64,000 bases of DNA from Actinoplanes sp. M2I2 (GTDB taxonomy: Bacteria; Actinomycetota; Actinomycetes; Mycobacteriales; Micromonosporaceae): assembly GCF_023544445.1 (NCBI RefSeq), contig NZ_JALPVJ010000026.1:84417-148416 (forward strand), in the 5' to 3' direction. Position 1 is the first letter of the stretch, and each line of letters opens with the position of its first letter. Below are positions 9,373 through 16,505 of the stretch, piece by piece. The notes beneath the pieces are model-generated. The model was not told the DNA's origin. It did no database searches and saw nothing but the letters and a program-made list of their open reading frames with translations. The translations under genes were made by a program, and so were the position numbers.

Positions 9373-10200
9373 GTGTCTCAGTCGCAACGGCGGACCGGGC
9401 TGGTGCTGGCGCGTGCCTCGCGGGTACTCGGCGAGGAGCCCTACTACCACGAATTCCTCGAGGGCCTCGAACGCGTGCTCACCCCGGCCGGTGTGTCGGT
9501 GCTCGTCAAGGTCGTCACCGACCGGGCCGCCGAGAGCGAGACGTACGAGCAGTGGGCCGCGCAGGGCCGGGTCGACGGGGTGGTGCTGGTCGACCTGTGG
9601 CCCGACGACGACCGGGTCGCCCTGGTCAACCGGCTGAAGCTGCCGGCCGTGGTGCTCGGCGCGCCGTCGGCCGCGTCCGGGCTGCCGACGGTGTGGACCG
9701 ACGACGCCGGGGTCGCCAGGGAGGCGGTCCGGTTGCTGGCCGAGCGGGACCACGCGGTGATCGGGCACATCAGCGGGCCGCTGGCCTTCGCGCACACCCA
9801 GCTGCGCCGCGAGGGCGCCTCGTCGGAGGCTGCCGAGCGCGGGCTGCGGCTGCTGCATGCCGAGGGCGATTATTCGTACGAGTCGGGCCGCGCCGCCACG
9901 GCTGCCCTGCTGAGCGGCGGGCCGACCGCGATCGTCTGTGACAACGACCTGATGGCGCTCGGGGCGCTGGCCGAGCTGGCTGCCCGCGGGCTGGCGGTGC
10001 CTGCTGACATGTCGGTGGTGGCCTGGGACGACTCCGCTCAGTGCCAGCTGGCGGTGCCGCCGCTGTCCGCCATGAGCCACGACGTCGGCCGCATCGGGGA
10101 GTTGGCGGCCGGTGCGCTGCTCGCCGCCCTCGACGGTGCGGAGGCGGCTGTTTATCAGGCCCCGGCCGCCCAGTTCGTGGGCCGGGGGAGCACCACCTGA
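9373..10200 (+). CDS. LacI-type sugar sensor lacking the DNA-binding domain
   Basis: 275 residues beginning directly with the periplasmic-binding-protein-like effector domain of LacI/GalR regulators ('RRTGLVLARASRVLGEEPYYHEFLEGL'); 'AIVCDNDLMALGALAELAARGLAVPADMSVVAWDDS' (in two parts) is the family's C-terminal hallmark. Full-length family members are about 340 residues with a 55-residue HTH, which is absent: upstream DNA is immediately the divergent ROK gene. An ATG at 9349 would add only eight residues. GTG 9373 is preferred because a TANNNT hexamer lies 6 nt upstream, suggesting a leaderless message. It may act as a ligand-binding partner or anti-regulator, or be a decayed regulator; function unknown. 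Confidence 0.85.
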   Translation: MSQSQRRTGLVLARASRVLGEEPYYHEFLEGLERVLTPAGVSVLVKVVTDRAAESETYEQWAAQGRVDGVVLVDLWPDDDRVALVNRLKLPAVVLGAPSAASGLPTVWTDDAGVAREAVRLLAERDHAVIGHISGPLAFAHTQLRREGASSEAAERGLRLLHAEGDYSYESGRAATAALLSGGPTAIVCDNDLMALGALAELAARGLAVPADMSVVAWDDSAQCQLAVPPLSAMSHDVGRIGELAAGALLAALDGAEAAVYQAPAAQFVGRGSTT

Positions 10201-10244
10201 CGGGGCGGCCCTCAACGGCCGCCTTTCGACGGTGGGCTTCAACG

Positions 10245-10717
10245 CCCCCGAACACCTCGTGCAGGATGTCGACGTAGACGCCGTGGCCACTTGCGCACTG
10301 CCACTCGTCGGCTGACTTGATCGCGGTGCCCTCGCCCCACTCGTTGTAGCTGACGATCAGCTGCACGGCGCACCCGGTGTAGTTCGCGGGGACCTTGAGC
10401 ACGACGTGGAACGTCTTACCGGGCTGTTGCCGGCGCTCGCCCGGGTCGGCGGTCAGCTCGGCGTCCGCCTCGGCCACCCGGTGCGGGGCGGCCCGGCGGA
10501 TCAGCCAGTACCGCCGGATCTGCCGCATGGTGATCGCCACCAGCCAGGTCCGGAACGCCTGCGGATCCCGCAGTTTGCACAGGTCACGGATCATTTTCAG
10601 CATGACGTTCTGCACCACGTCGTCCACGTCCGGCGGGCACGTCCAGCTCACGGCCGACAATGTTGTAGACCAGTGGGAGGTGTTCGGCCACCACGTGTCG
10701 CGTTCTTCTTCGGTCAT
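10245..10717 (-). pseudogene. Chimeric relic: ECF-like sigma factor fragment joined to a glycosidase C-terminal fragment
   Basis: Read on the minus strand, the upstream half (about 10717-10440) encodes sigma-70 region 2 sequence: 'HLPLVYNIVGREL' in one frame, then 'DVDDVVQNVMLKMIRDL' and 'FRTWLVAITMRQIRRYW' in another, so at least one frameshift is present. Region 4 (promoter -35 recognition) is missing. The downstream half (about 10425-10245) instead reads 'IVSYNEWGEGTAIKSADEW', a motif of GH99/GH71-like glycoside hydrolase C-termini. The two cannot form a working protein. This looks like deletion joining two unrelated genes, followed by frame decay. The glycosidase piece may be a remnant of a larger polysaccharide locus. 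Confidence 0.72.
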
Positions 10718-10814
10718 GACTGGGGAGGGGGCGCCGTTCGTCCACGGAGATCAGAACCACCGGCATGCCGAAGCCGCACAGCGCCCGCGCGACTGCGCCG
10801 AGCGCACCTTGAGG

Positions 10815-10850
10815 AACTCTTAAATTAGTAATCTTTCTATTGACGGTGAT
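10815..10850 (+). promoter_or_regulatory. AT-rich promoter region of the GH26 mannanase gene
   Basis: A sharp AT-rich island (for example TTAAATTAGTAATCTTTCT at 10820-10838) in otherwise GC-rich DNA, about 70 nt upstream of the mannanase start. It probably contains the promoter and possibly a sugar-regulator operator; no exact -35/-10 pair was fixed. Confidence 0.45.
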
Positions 10851-10905
10851 GCACGCGGAGCTCCATGCTGGCGTCGCTGATTCCCCCGTCCCCAGGAGAC
10901 TCCCC

Positions 10906-12351
10906 TTGAAGAGGAAGACCATCACGGCGCTGACGTTCACCGTCGCAGCGGCGGTGCTCGGCACGGTGATGCTGCGCCTGCCGCACACCGCCGACGCCTT
11001 CGCCGCCACGTCGAAGGCGGCGGTGATCAGCTACCTGCAGTCGATCAGCGGCAAGAGCATCGTCTCCGGCCAGCACAACAAGGAGCCGGCGAGCAGCCCG
11101 CGCCAGTACACCCAGCAGGCCCGCGACGTCTCCGGGCAGTGGCCGGGCCTGTGGGGCGGCGACATGATGTTCCGCTCGCCGGACATCGCCGCCCGGCAGA
11201 CCGTGATCGACGAGGCGAAGGCGCAGTGGGCGGCCGGCTCCCTGGTCGCGCTCACCTGGCACGCCTGCTCGCCGACGGTCGGCGCCACCTGCGAGTTCGA
11301 CGGCGGGGTGAAGACCAGCATCACCGATGCGCAGTTCGAGGAGATCGTCACCGGCGGCACCAACCTGAACAACGTGTGGCGCAGCCGGATGGCGGCGGTC
11401 GTGCCGTACCTCAAGCAACTCAGGGACGCCGGCATCCCGGTGCTCTGGCGCCCGTTCCACGAGATGAACGAGAGCTGGAACTGGTGGGGCCTGCGTCCCG
11501 GCGCCAACGGAGGGGCCAGGATCTACCAGCAGATGCGCGACTACTTCGACAGCCAGGGGCTGGACAACCTGATCTGGGTCTGGAACGTGCAGGACAACCC
11601 GACCGCGAACTGGGCGCAGTACTACCCGGGCGCTGGGTACGTCGACGTCGTCTCGCTCGACGTCTGGTGGAAGGGCCTCCCCTCGGCGGCCGACTATTCC
11701 CAGCTGCAGGCCATCGCGGGCACCAAGCCGATCGCGATCGCCGAGATGGGCAAGGTGCCGACCGCTTCCCTGCTGACGAGCCAGCCGCGCTGGGCGTACT
11801 TCATGCTCTGGTCCGAGCAGTTGCTCGAACTCAACACCAAGGCAGAGATCCAGACGGCGTACGCCGATGCCCGCGTCCTGAACCGCGGCGAGCTCTCGAT
11901 CGGCTCCGGCGGTGGCACCACTCCGCCGGCGGCCACCACCGCTCCGCCGGCTACCAGCGCCACCGGCAAGCTTCGTGGCGAACCCAGCAACAAGTGCGTA
12001 GACGTCGCCGCGGCCGGCACCGCCAACGGCACGGCCGTCCAGCTCTGGACCTGCGACGCCGGCGGCTCTGCCCAGTCCTGGACCCGCGCCGCCGACGGCA
12101 CCGTCAGCGCCCTCGGCAAGTGCCTGGACGTGATCGGCGGCGCCACCGCCGACGGCACCCGCCTGCAGATCTGGGACTGCACCGCCGGCAACCCCAACCA
12201 GCAGTGGCGCTACAACGCCACCGCTCGCACCCTGACCAACCCGGCAACCGGCAAATGCGCCGACGCCGTCGCCGAGGCCACCGCCGACGGCACCCGCCTG
12301 CAGATCTGGACCTGCAACGGCAAGCCCAACCAGCAGTGGGCACTCAGGTGA
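10906..12351 (+). CDS. Secreted GH26 beta-mannanase with ricin-type CBM13
   Basis: 481 residues from a TTG start with AGGAG at 10894-10898; a longer in-frame ATG at 10840 would precede the signal peptide implausibly. A signal peptide covers residues 1 to about 33 ('PHTADAFAA'). The GH26 catalytic domain (about 35-325) has acid/base Glu186 in 'WRPFHEMNESWNWWG' and nucleophile Glu280 in 'IAIAEMGKV'. A Thr/Pro/Ala linker leads to a ricin-B lectin module (about 355-481) with QxW repeats ('VQLWTC', 'LQIWDC', 'LQIWTC', 'NQQWAL'). It should cut beta-1,4-mannan outside the cell and feed the operon at the start of the window. A strong hairpin follows. Confidence 0.94.
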   Translation: MKRKTITALTFTVAAAVLGTVMLRLPHTADAFAATSKAAVISYLQSISGKSIVSGQHNKEPASSPRQYTQQARDVSGQWPGLWGGDMMFRSPDIAARQTVIDEAKAQWAAGSLVALTWHACSPTVGATCEFDGGVKTSITDAQFEEIVTGGTNLNNVWRSRMAAVVPYLKQLRDAGIPVLWRPFHEMNESWNWWGLRPGANGGARIYQQMRDYFDSQGLDNLIWVWNVQDNPTANWAQYYPGAGYVDVVSLDVWWKGLPSAADYSQLQAIAGTKPIAIAEMGKVPTASLLTSQPRWAYFMLWSEQLLELNTKAEIQTAYADARVLNRGELSIGSGGGTTPPAATTAPPATSATGKLRGEPSNKCVDVAAAGTANGTAVQLWTCDAGGSAQSWTRAADGTVSALGKCLDVIGGATADGTRLQIWDCTAGNPNQQWRYNATARTLTNPATGKCADAVAEATADGTRLQIWTCNGKPNQQWALR

Positions 12352-12368
12352 CCCACCGCCGCTGAGCC

Positions 12369-12406
12369 GGCCGGGCGGCACCCGACGCCCCCGGTGCCGC
12401 CCGGCC
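12369..12406 (+). terminator. Strong GC hairpin after the GH26 gene
   Basis: A perfect 14-bp stem (12369-12382 with 12393-12406) and 10-nt loop, 18 nt after the mannanase stop; no U-tract. Confidence 0.8.
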
Positions 12407-12436
12407 CTCTCGGCGCGGTGACTGCACAATGGGCCC

Positions 12437-12625
12437 ATGCCCGAAGATCCGGAGGAAGTGGTCCGACGCTGAGCTGGGGCGCGCGGTGGAGGCGTTCGGC
12501 GCCTGGCGGATCGGCTGGTTCTGGACGAGGCAGTTCGACACGGCTTCGGCGACCCTGAGATCAACGCGGCATGTGCCCGGCTGAGCGGGGAAGGCGTCCT
12601 GGGGGAAGTGGTCGAGGGCCGGTGA
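12437..12625 (+). pseudogene. Small frameshifted relic, unidentified
   Basis: An ATG-initiated start 'MPEDPEEVVRR' hits a stop at once, but protein-like sequence continues in other frames: 'SDAELGRAVEAFGAW', then 'LADRLVLDEAVRHGFGDPEINAACARL' (in two parts) ending at a stop at 12623-12625. This suggests a short soluble protein of about 60 residues broken by two or more frameshifts. It is not recognised. The rest of 12407-12659 shows nothing else. Confidence 0.35.
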
Positions 12626-12659
12626 TACGCGCTCGCCGAGCCGTCGTGAGGCCCGCGCC

Positions 12660-13142
12660 TCAGCGGTTGTCGCCGCTGCCGCCCAGCAACCCGCGTGCTT
12701 CGCGACTGGCGAGCTTCGCCAGGTTGGCCGCGGCGATGTCGTCCAGCGACAGGTCGAGGTAGTCGGCGAGCGCCGCCACGTACCAGAGCACGTCGCCCAG
12801 TTCCTTGGCGATGTCGGCCCGGTCGATCAGCGTCTCGTCGCTGTTCCGGTCGCGGACCCACTTCTTGAACTTCTCCGCGATCTCACCGGACTCGCCGACC
12901 AGGCCCAGCACCAGGTGGAGCAGCTCGTTGGGCTTGTCCCGCGGCGCGGCGGTGCGCAGGCACGCCGTCCGGCAGGCCTTCTTCCTGTACGTCTGGGAGC
13001 CCGGCGGCAACCGGGTCGAGCCCTGCAACGCCGGGGCCGGGCTGCTGCCGGCGCCCAACCACCGGATGATCACGTGGACGGAGGCCGAGCGGGCAAAGGG
13101 GAGGCGTGGGGCCTCAAGACGAGCGACACGTTCCACGCCCAC
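12660..13142 (-). CDS. MazG-like nucleotide pyrophosphohydrolase with replaced N-terminus
   Basis: The last 95 residues are a clear MazG-type all-alpha NTP pyrophosphohydrolase: 'HLVLGLVGESGEIAEKFKKW' supplies the ExxE metal-binding helix and 'DIAKELGDVLWYVAALADYL' the second acidic helix. The C-terminal 'LGGSGDNR' tail is typical of short actinobacterial members (about 110-120 residues). Upstream of 'LRTAAPRDKPN' similarity stops; the remaining 60 or so residues are antisense to a VOC gene relic, so the native first 10-15 residues and start codon appear lost. The position given is the open frame to the first plausible start at 13142. It may be inactive or poorly translated. Confidence 0.6.
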   Translation of the reverse strand: MGVERVARLEAPRLPFARSASVHVIIRWLGAGSSPAPALQGSTRLPPGSQTYRKKACRTACLRTAAPRDKPNELLHLVLGLVGESGEIAEKFKKWVRDRNSDETLIDRADIAKELGDVLWYVAALADYLDLSLDDIAAANLAKLASREARGLLGGSGDNR

Positions 13143-13165
13143 GGCACCCCACCGGTGGGAGCCGG
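12970..13165 (+). pseudogene. C-terminal relic of a VOC (glyoxalase/dioxygenase-like) gene
   Basis: On the plus strand 'FFLYVWEPGGNRVE' and 'MITWTEAERAKG' in one frame, followed after a run of G residues by 'EAWGLKTSDTFHAHGTPP' in another, form the C-terminus of a vicinal-oxygen-chelate ring-cleavage-type protein. There is a frameshift near 13098, and the N-terminal two thirds is missing, cut at the junction with the MazG-like gene. Confidence 0.6.
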
Positions 13166-13216
13166 GGCGTCGACCCGTGGCGGAAACCGGTCGCTGATGA
13201 GGGGGAGGACGAGACG

Positions 13217-13879
13217 GTGGACGTGTACGAAGCCGTGGACAGCCGCCGTTCCGTGCGGGCGTTCAGCGACGAGCCGGTGCCCCGGGAGGTGCTCGTGAGG
13301 GTGCTGACAGCGGCGACGCGGGCGCCGTCGAGTGGGAACCTCCAGCCCTGGCGACTGTATGTCGTGACCGGTGAGCCGCTGGCCGAGCTGAAGCAGCGGG
13401 CGACGGCGCGGGCGCTGGCCGGGGACCCCGGTGACGACCGGGAGTATCCGATGTACCCGGCCGACCTGGCCCCGGTGTACCGGGAACGGTTCTCCGCGGC
13501 GGCGGGCCGGCGGTACCGGGCGCTGGGCATCGAGCGGGACGACCCGGCGCGGCCTATGAAGGTCGCCGCCCTGAACACGCAGGGCTTTGGGGCGCCGGCA
13601 GTGCTGTTCTGCTACCTCGACCGGACGATGGAGGCCGGCCAGTGGGGCGACGCCGGGATGTATCTGCAGACGGTGATGCTGCTGCTGAGGGCGGAAGGGC
13701 TGCACAGTTGCCCGCAGGTGATGTGGACGATGTACCGCCGGACGGTCGGCCGCATCGTCGGAGCCGGTGACGAACTCCTGTTGTACTGCGGTGTCTCGGT
13801 GGGATTCGAGAAGGAAGGCGTGCCGCGGATGCGGACCGGCCGGGTGGAGCTGGGCGAGACGGTGAGCTTCATCGGGTGA
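13217..13879 (+). CDS. Nitroreductase family FMN oxidoreductase
   Basis: 220 residues. 'VDSRRSVRAFSDEPVPREVL' is the N-terminal FMN-phosphate-binding motif and 'ATRAPSSGNLQPWRLYVVTG' the second flavin-contacting segment. The C-terminal part 'QWGDAGMYLQTVMLLLRAEGLHSCPQ' is typical of the NfnB/nitroreductase fold. These soluble enzymes use NAD(P)H to reduce nitro groups, quinones or enones; the substrate cannot be told from sequence. GTG 13217 follows a purine-rich ribosome site (GGGGGAGG, about 13200-13207) and gives the natural N-terminus; upstream in-frame starts overlap the VOC relic. Confidence 0.88.
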   Translation: MDVYEAVDSRRSVRAFSDEPVPREVLVRVLTAATRAPSSGNLQPWRLYVVTGEPLAELKQRATARALAGDPGDDREYPMYPADLAPVYRERFSAAAGRRYRALGIERDDPARPMKVAALNTQGFGAPAVLFCYLDRTMEAGQWGDAGMYLQTVMLLLRAEGLHSCPQVMWTMYRRTVGRIVGAGDELLLYCGVSVGFEKEGVPRMRTGRVELGETVSFIG

Positions 13880-14002
13880 CGGGGTTTCAGCGGCGGTCGC
13901 TGATGGCCACCGGCGGGAAACGGCGACCAGGCGTGGACGGCGGTCCGGCCGCGCCGTTCGCAGGTCTTCGCCGGGCGGGCCGGGCTGAGTAGGCTGCGGC
14001 TC

Positions 14003-14923
14003 ATGATCAGAGCTCGTCGTCTGGGCGAAGGTGACCTGGTCGCGCTGGTGTCGCCGTCGGGGGCGAGTGAGCCCGGCCGGGTCGCCGCCACCGTCGCGGC
14101 GCTCGAGGGGTGGGGTCTGCGCGTCCGGCTGGGCGAGCACGCCGGCGGGCGGCACGCGTTCTTCGCCGGGACCGACGACGAACGGCTCGCCGACCTCAAC
14201 GGCGCGCTGCGCGACCCGGCCGTGCGCGGCGTGTTCTGCCTGCGGGGCGGTTACGGTCTGCAGCGGATCGTCGACCGGGTCGATTTCGCCGCCGTGCGCG
14301 CCGATCCGAAGGTGGTGCTGGGATTTTCCGACATCACCGCCCTGCACGCGGCCCTGTGGCACGAGGCCGGACTGGCGACCGTGCACGGCCCGACCGCCGG
14401 CCAGTTCGACCGCGGCCCGGCGTCCCTGACCGTGCGGGCGGCCCGGCGGGCGGTCACCGGGGGCGACCCGGTCGCGGTCACCGCGACCCGGGCCGAGCCG
14501 ACCTACGCCGTCCGGGTCGACGGGGTGGCCTCGGGAACGCTGCTCGGCGGCAACCTGTCGCTGCTGGCGAGCACGGTCGGCACCCCGCACGCCCTCGACC
14601 TGACCGGCGCCATCCTGCTGCTCGAGGAGGTCGAGGAGCAGCCCTACCGCGTCGACCGCATGCTCGTGCAGCTGCGCCGGGCCGGCTGGCTGCGCGACCT
14701 GCGTGGCGTCGCCGTGGGCCAGTTCACCCGGTGCGCCGACACCAACCCGCATTACCCCCCGATCCTGGACGTCCTGCGAGAGCACCTGACGCCGCTCGGC
14801 GTGCCGGTGCTCGGCGGCCTGCCGATCGGCCACGGCGACGAACAGGTCTCGGTGGGCCTGGGTGTCCAAGCCTGTATCGACACGGCGGCCGGCACGCTCG
14901 TCGTCGACCCGGCCGTGCGCTGA
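14003..14923 (+). CDS. LD-carboxypeptidase (peptidase family S66)
   Basis: 306 residues, normal for S66. This family cleaves the L,D-bond of murein tripeptide/tetrapeptides in peptidoglycan recycling, or related peptides (MccF immunity type). The N-terminal 'GDLVALVSPSGASEPGRV' and 'RGVFCLRGGYGLQRI' motifs are present. The nucleophile Ser109 sits in 'GFSDITAL'. The second half contains 'GTLLGGNLSLLASTVGTP' and ends with the 'GHGDEQVSVGLG' segment carrying the catalytic His. There is no signal peptide. A TAGGCT hexamer 7 nt before the ATG (13990-13995) suggests leaderless translation. It stands alone between unrelated genes. Confidence 0.92.
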   Translation: MIRARRLGEGDLVALVSPSGASEPGRVAATVAALEGWGLRVRLGEHAGGRHAFFAGTDDERLADLNGALRDPAVRGVFCLRGGYGLQRIVDRVDFAAVRADPKVVLGFSDITALHAALWHEAGLATVHGPTAGQFDRGPASLTVRAARRAVTGGDPVAVTATRAEPTYAVRVDGVASGTLLGGNLSLLASTVGTPHALDLTGAILLLEEVEEQPYRVDRMLVQLRRAGWLRDLRGVAVGQFTRCADTNPHYPPILDVLREHLTPLGVPVLGGLPIGHGDEQVSVGLGVQACIDTAAGTLVVDPAVR

Positions 14924-14939
14924 CCGGGGTGATGCGAGG

Positions 14940-15311
14940 CTATTTCTCGGCCCACACGCCCAGTTCGTTGCCGCTCGGGTCGGCGAAGTGGAAGCGACGG
15001 CCGCCGGGGAACTCGTAGGGACCCTCGACGACCCGCCCGCCCGCGGCGCGCACGGCGTCGGCCGACGCGTCCAGATCGGACGAGAACAACAGCACCAGCG
15101 GACCGCCCACGCCGACCGGCTCGCCGGCGCTGAGCCCGCCCACCTCGCCGCCGCCCGGCCCCGGGCGGCGGATGCCCGCGTAGCCGGGGCCGTAATCGGT
15201 GAACTGCCAGCCGAACGCCTCGGCATAGAAGCGCTTGGCCTCGGCCAGATCGCCCACCGTGAACTCGATGTAGTCGAGGGCGTGATGCTGGTGTGTCGTC
15301 TCGTCGCTCAT
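14940..15311 (-). CDS. VOC family (glyoxalase-like) protein
   Basis: 123 residues, a two-module VOC fold. 'ALDYIEFTVGDLAEAKRFYAEAFGW' starts the first beta-alpha-beta-beta-beta module and 'FHFADPSGNELGVWAE' closes the second, with the usual metal-ligand-type His and Glu positions. Such proteins isomerise, cleave or bind small molecules, or act as resistance proteins; substrate unknown. A CAGAAT hexamer lies 6 nt before the ATG on the minus strand, suggesting a leaderless message. It lies just outside the siderophore locus and is probably not part of it. Confidence 0.85.
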   Translation of the reverse strand: MSDETTHQHHALDYIEFTVGDLAEAKRFYAEAFGWQFTDYGPGYAGIRRPGPGGGEVGGLSAGEPVGVGGPLVLLFSSDLDASADAVRAAGGRVVEGPYEFPGGRRFHFADPSGNELGVWAEK

Positions 15312-15358
15312 GCCGGCATTCTGCTCGCGGGGTACGACACTTTTCCCGCTCCGGTCGG

Positions 15359-16306
15359 TCAGGGCTGGTTGGTGAGGTATCCGCCCATGGTCGTGAAGTA
15401 GTCGCGCGCGGCGAGCTCGACGCCGTCCTCGGTGCGGACCCGGGTGATCAGCAGGCCCGGGTTGCGGCCGTGCCGCGCGTCGGCGCCGGCCACGACGGCC
15501 ACGCCCTCGCCCTCACGGTAGAAGATCCGGCCGGGAGTGCCGCCGTACCTGTTCTCGGACACCTCGGCCGCCAGGACGGCCAGCCGCTTGCCGCGGTGGT
15601 AGGTGTAGGCGCTGGGATAGGGCTCGCACTGGGCGCGGACCAGCCGGTCGAGATCCTCGGCCGGCCAGGTCCAATCGATGCGGCAGTCCTCGTCGGCCCG
15701 CTTGTGGAAGAAGCTCGCCTTCGAGCGGTCCTGCTTGACCCAGTCGGTGCGGCCCGAGGCCAGCAGGGCCAGGCCGTCGACGGTGATCGGGCCGAAGAGC
15801 TCGAGCGTGCGATGGAAGAGATCGGTCGTCGTGTCGCGCGGGCCGACCGGCACCGCCCGCTGCAGCACGATGTCACCGGCGTCGAGCGTGTCGTCCATGA
15901 TGTGCGCGGTGACGCCGACCTCCTTCTCACCGTTGATCAGGGCCCAGATCAGGGGCGAGAAGCCCGCGTACGCGGGAAGCAGTGAGTCGTGCACGTTGAG
16001 CGTGCCGAGCCGGGGGAGGGTGAAGATGCGCGGCGGGATCCAGGTGCGCCAGTTGGTGGCGACGATGACGTCCGACCCGGCCGCGCGCAACTGCTCGAAG
16101 AGCTCGTCGTCGTCCGGGCGGTTGCGCAGGACGACCGGCACCCCGTGCTTCTCGGCCAGGTCGGCGACCGAGTCGTCCCAGATCTTCTCGTAGGCGTGGT
16201 CGCTCCTGGGATGAGTGACGACGAGCGCCACCTCGTGTTCGGAGTCGAGCAGCGCCTGGAGGGTGCGGTGGCCCCAGGTCTGGTATCCGAACATGGTGAC
16301 CCGCAT
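15359..16306 (-). CDS. N5-hydroxyornithine formyltransferase (siderophore biosynthesis, CchA-like)
   Basis: 315 residues, resembling methionyl-tRNA formyltransferase: an N-terminal Rossmann formyl-transfer domain with 'GTLNVHDSLLPAYAGFSPLIWALINGE' (in two parts), including the catalytic 'HDSLLP' loop and 'GVTAHIMDDTLDAGDIV', then a C-terminal OB-like domain. In the coelichelin pathway the homologue CchA transfers a formyl group from N10-formyl-tetrahydrofolate to N5-hydroxyornithine. The ATG at 16306 follows GGAGGAC; a TTG two codons upstream is less likely. It is transcribed divergently from the ornithine monooxygenase across a shared iron box, so the two probably make formyl-hydroxyornithine together under iron starvation. 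Confidence 0.9.
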   Translation of the reverse strand: MRVTMFGYQTWGHRTLQALLDSEHEVALVVTHPRSDHAYEKIWDDSVADLAEKHGVPVVLRNRPDDDELFEQLRAAGSDVIVATNWRTWIPPRIFTLPRLGTLNVHDSLLPAYAGFSPLIWALINGEKEVGVTAHIMDDTLDAGDIVLQRAVPVGPRDTTTDLFHRTLELFGPITVDGLALLASGRTDWVKQDRSKASFFHKRADEDCRIDWTWPAEDLDRLVRAQCEPYPSAYTYHRGKRLAVLAAEVSENRYGGTPGRIFYREGEGVAVVAGADARHGRNPGLLITRVRTEDGVELAARDYFTTMGGYLTNQP

Positions 16307-16392
16307 GGGCAATGTCCTCCTTCAGAAGATGTCCTCATTGGACTGGAGCGCCGTTCGATGCGTCCGGTGTTCACGGCGGAGCCTGATCGTAC

Positions 16393-16411
16393 TATAGTTA
16401 GCCTTGCCTAA
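16393..16411. promoter_or_regulatory. Iron box (DmdR/IdeR type) between formyltransferase and monooxygenase genes
   Basis: On the minus strand the sequence reads TTAGGCAAGGCTAACTATA, resembling the actinobacterial consensus TTAGGTTAGSCTAACCTAA, strongest over the TTAGG and GGCTAAC halves. It lies about 87 nt upstream of the formyltransferase start and 95 nt upstream of the monooxygenase start, able to control both. Confidence 0.75.
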
Positions 16412-16505
16412 GTAACGACGCAGCGTGTTCGTCGAGGCACTTCCTGTCCAGGGAAGTTTCCGTTTCCGTACCCCGGGCGGGACCCGGCCACGTGATGGGA
16501 CATCT

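Noticed and set aside
10840..10905. Longer ATG start for the GH26 mannanase
   Set aside because: It would put 22 residues before a well-formed signal peptide, while TTG 10906 has a good AGGAG and spacing.
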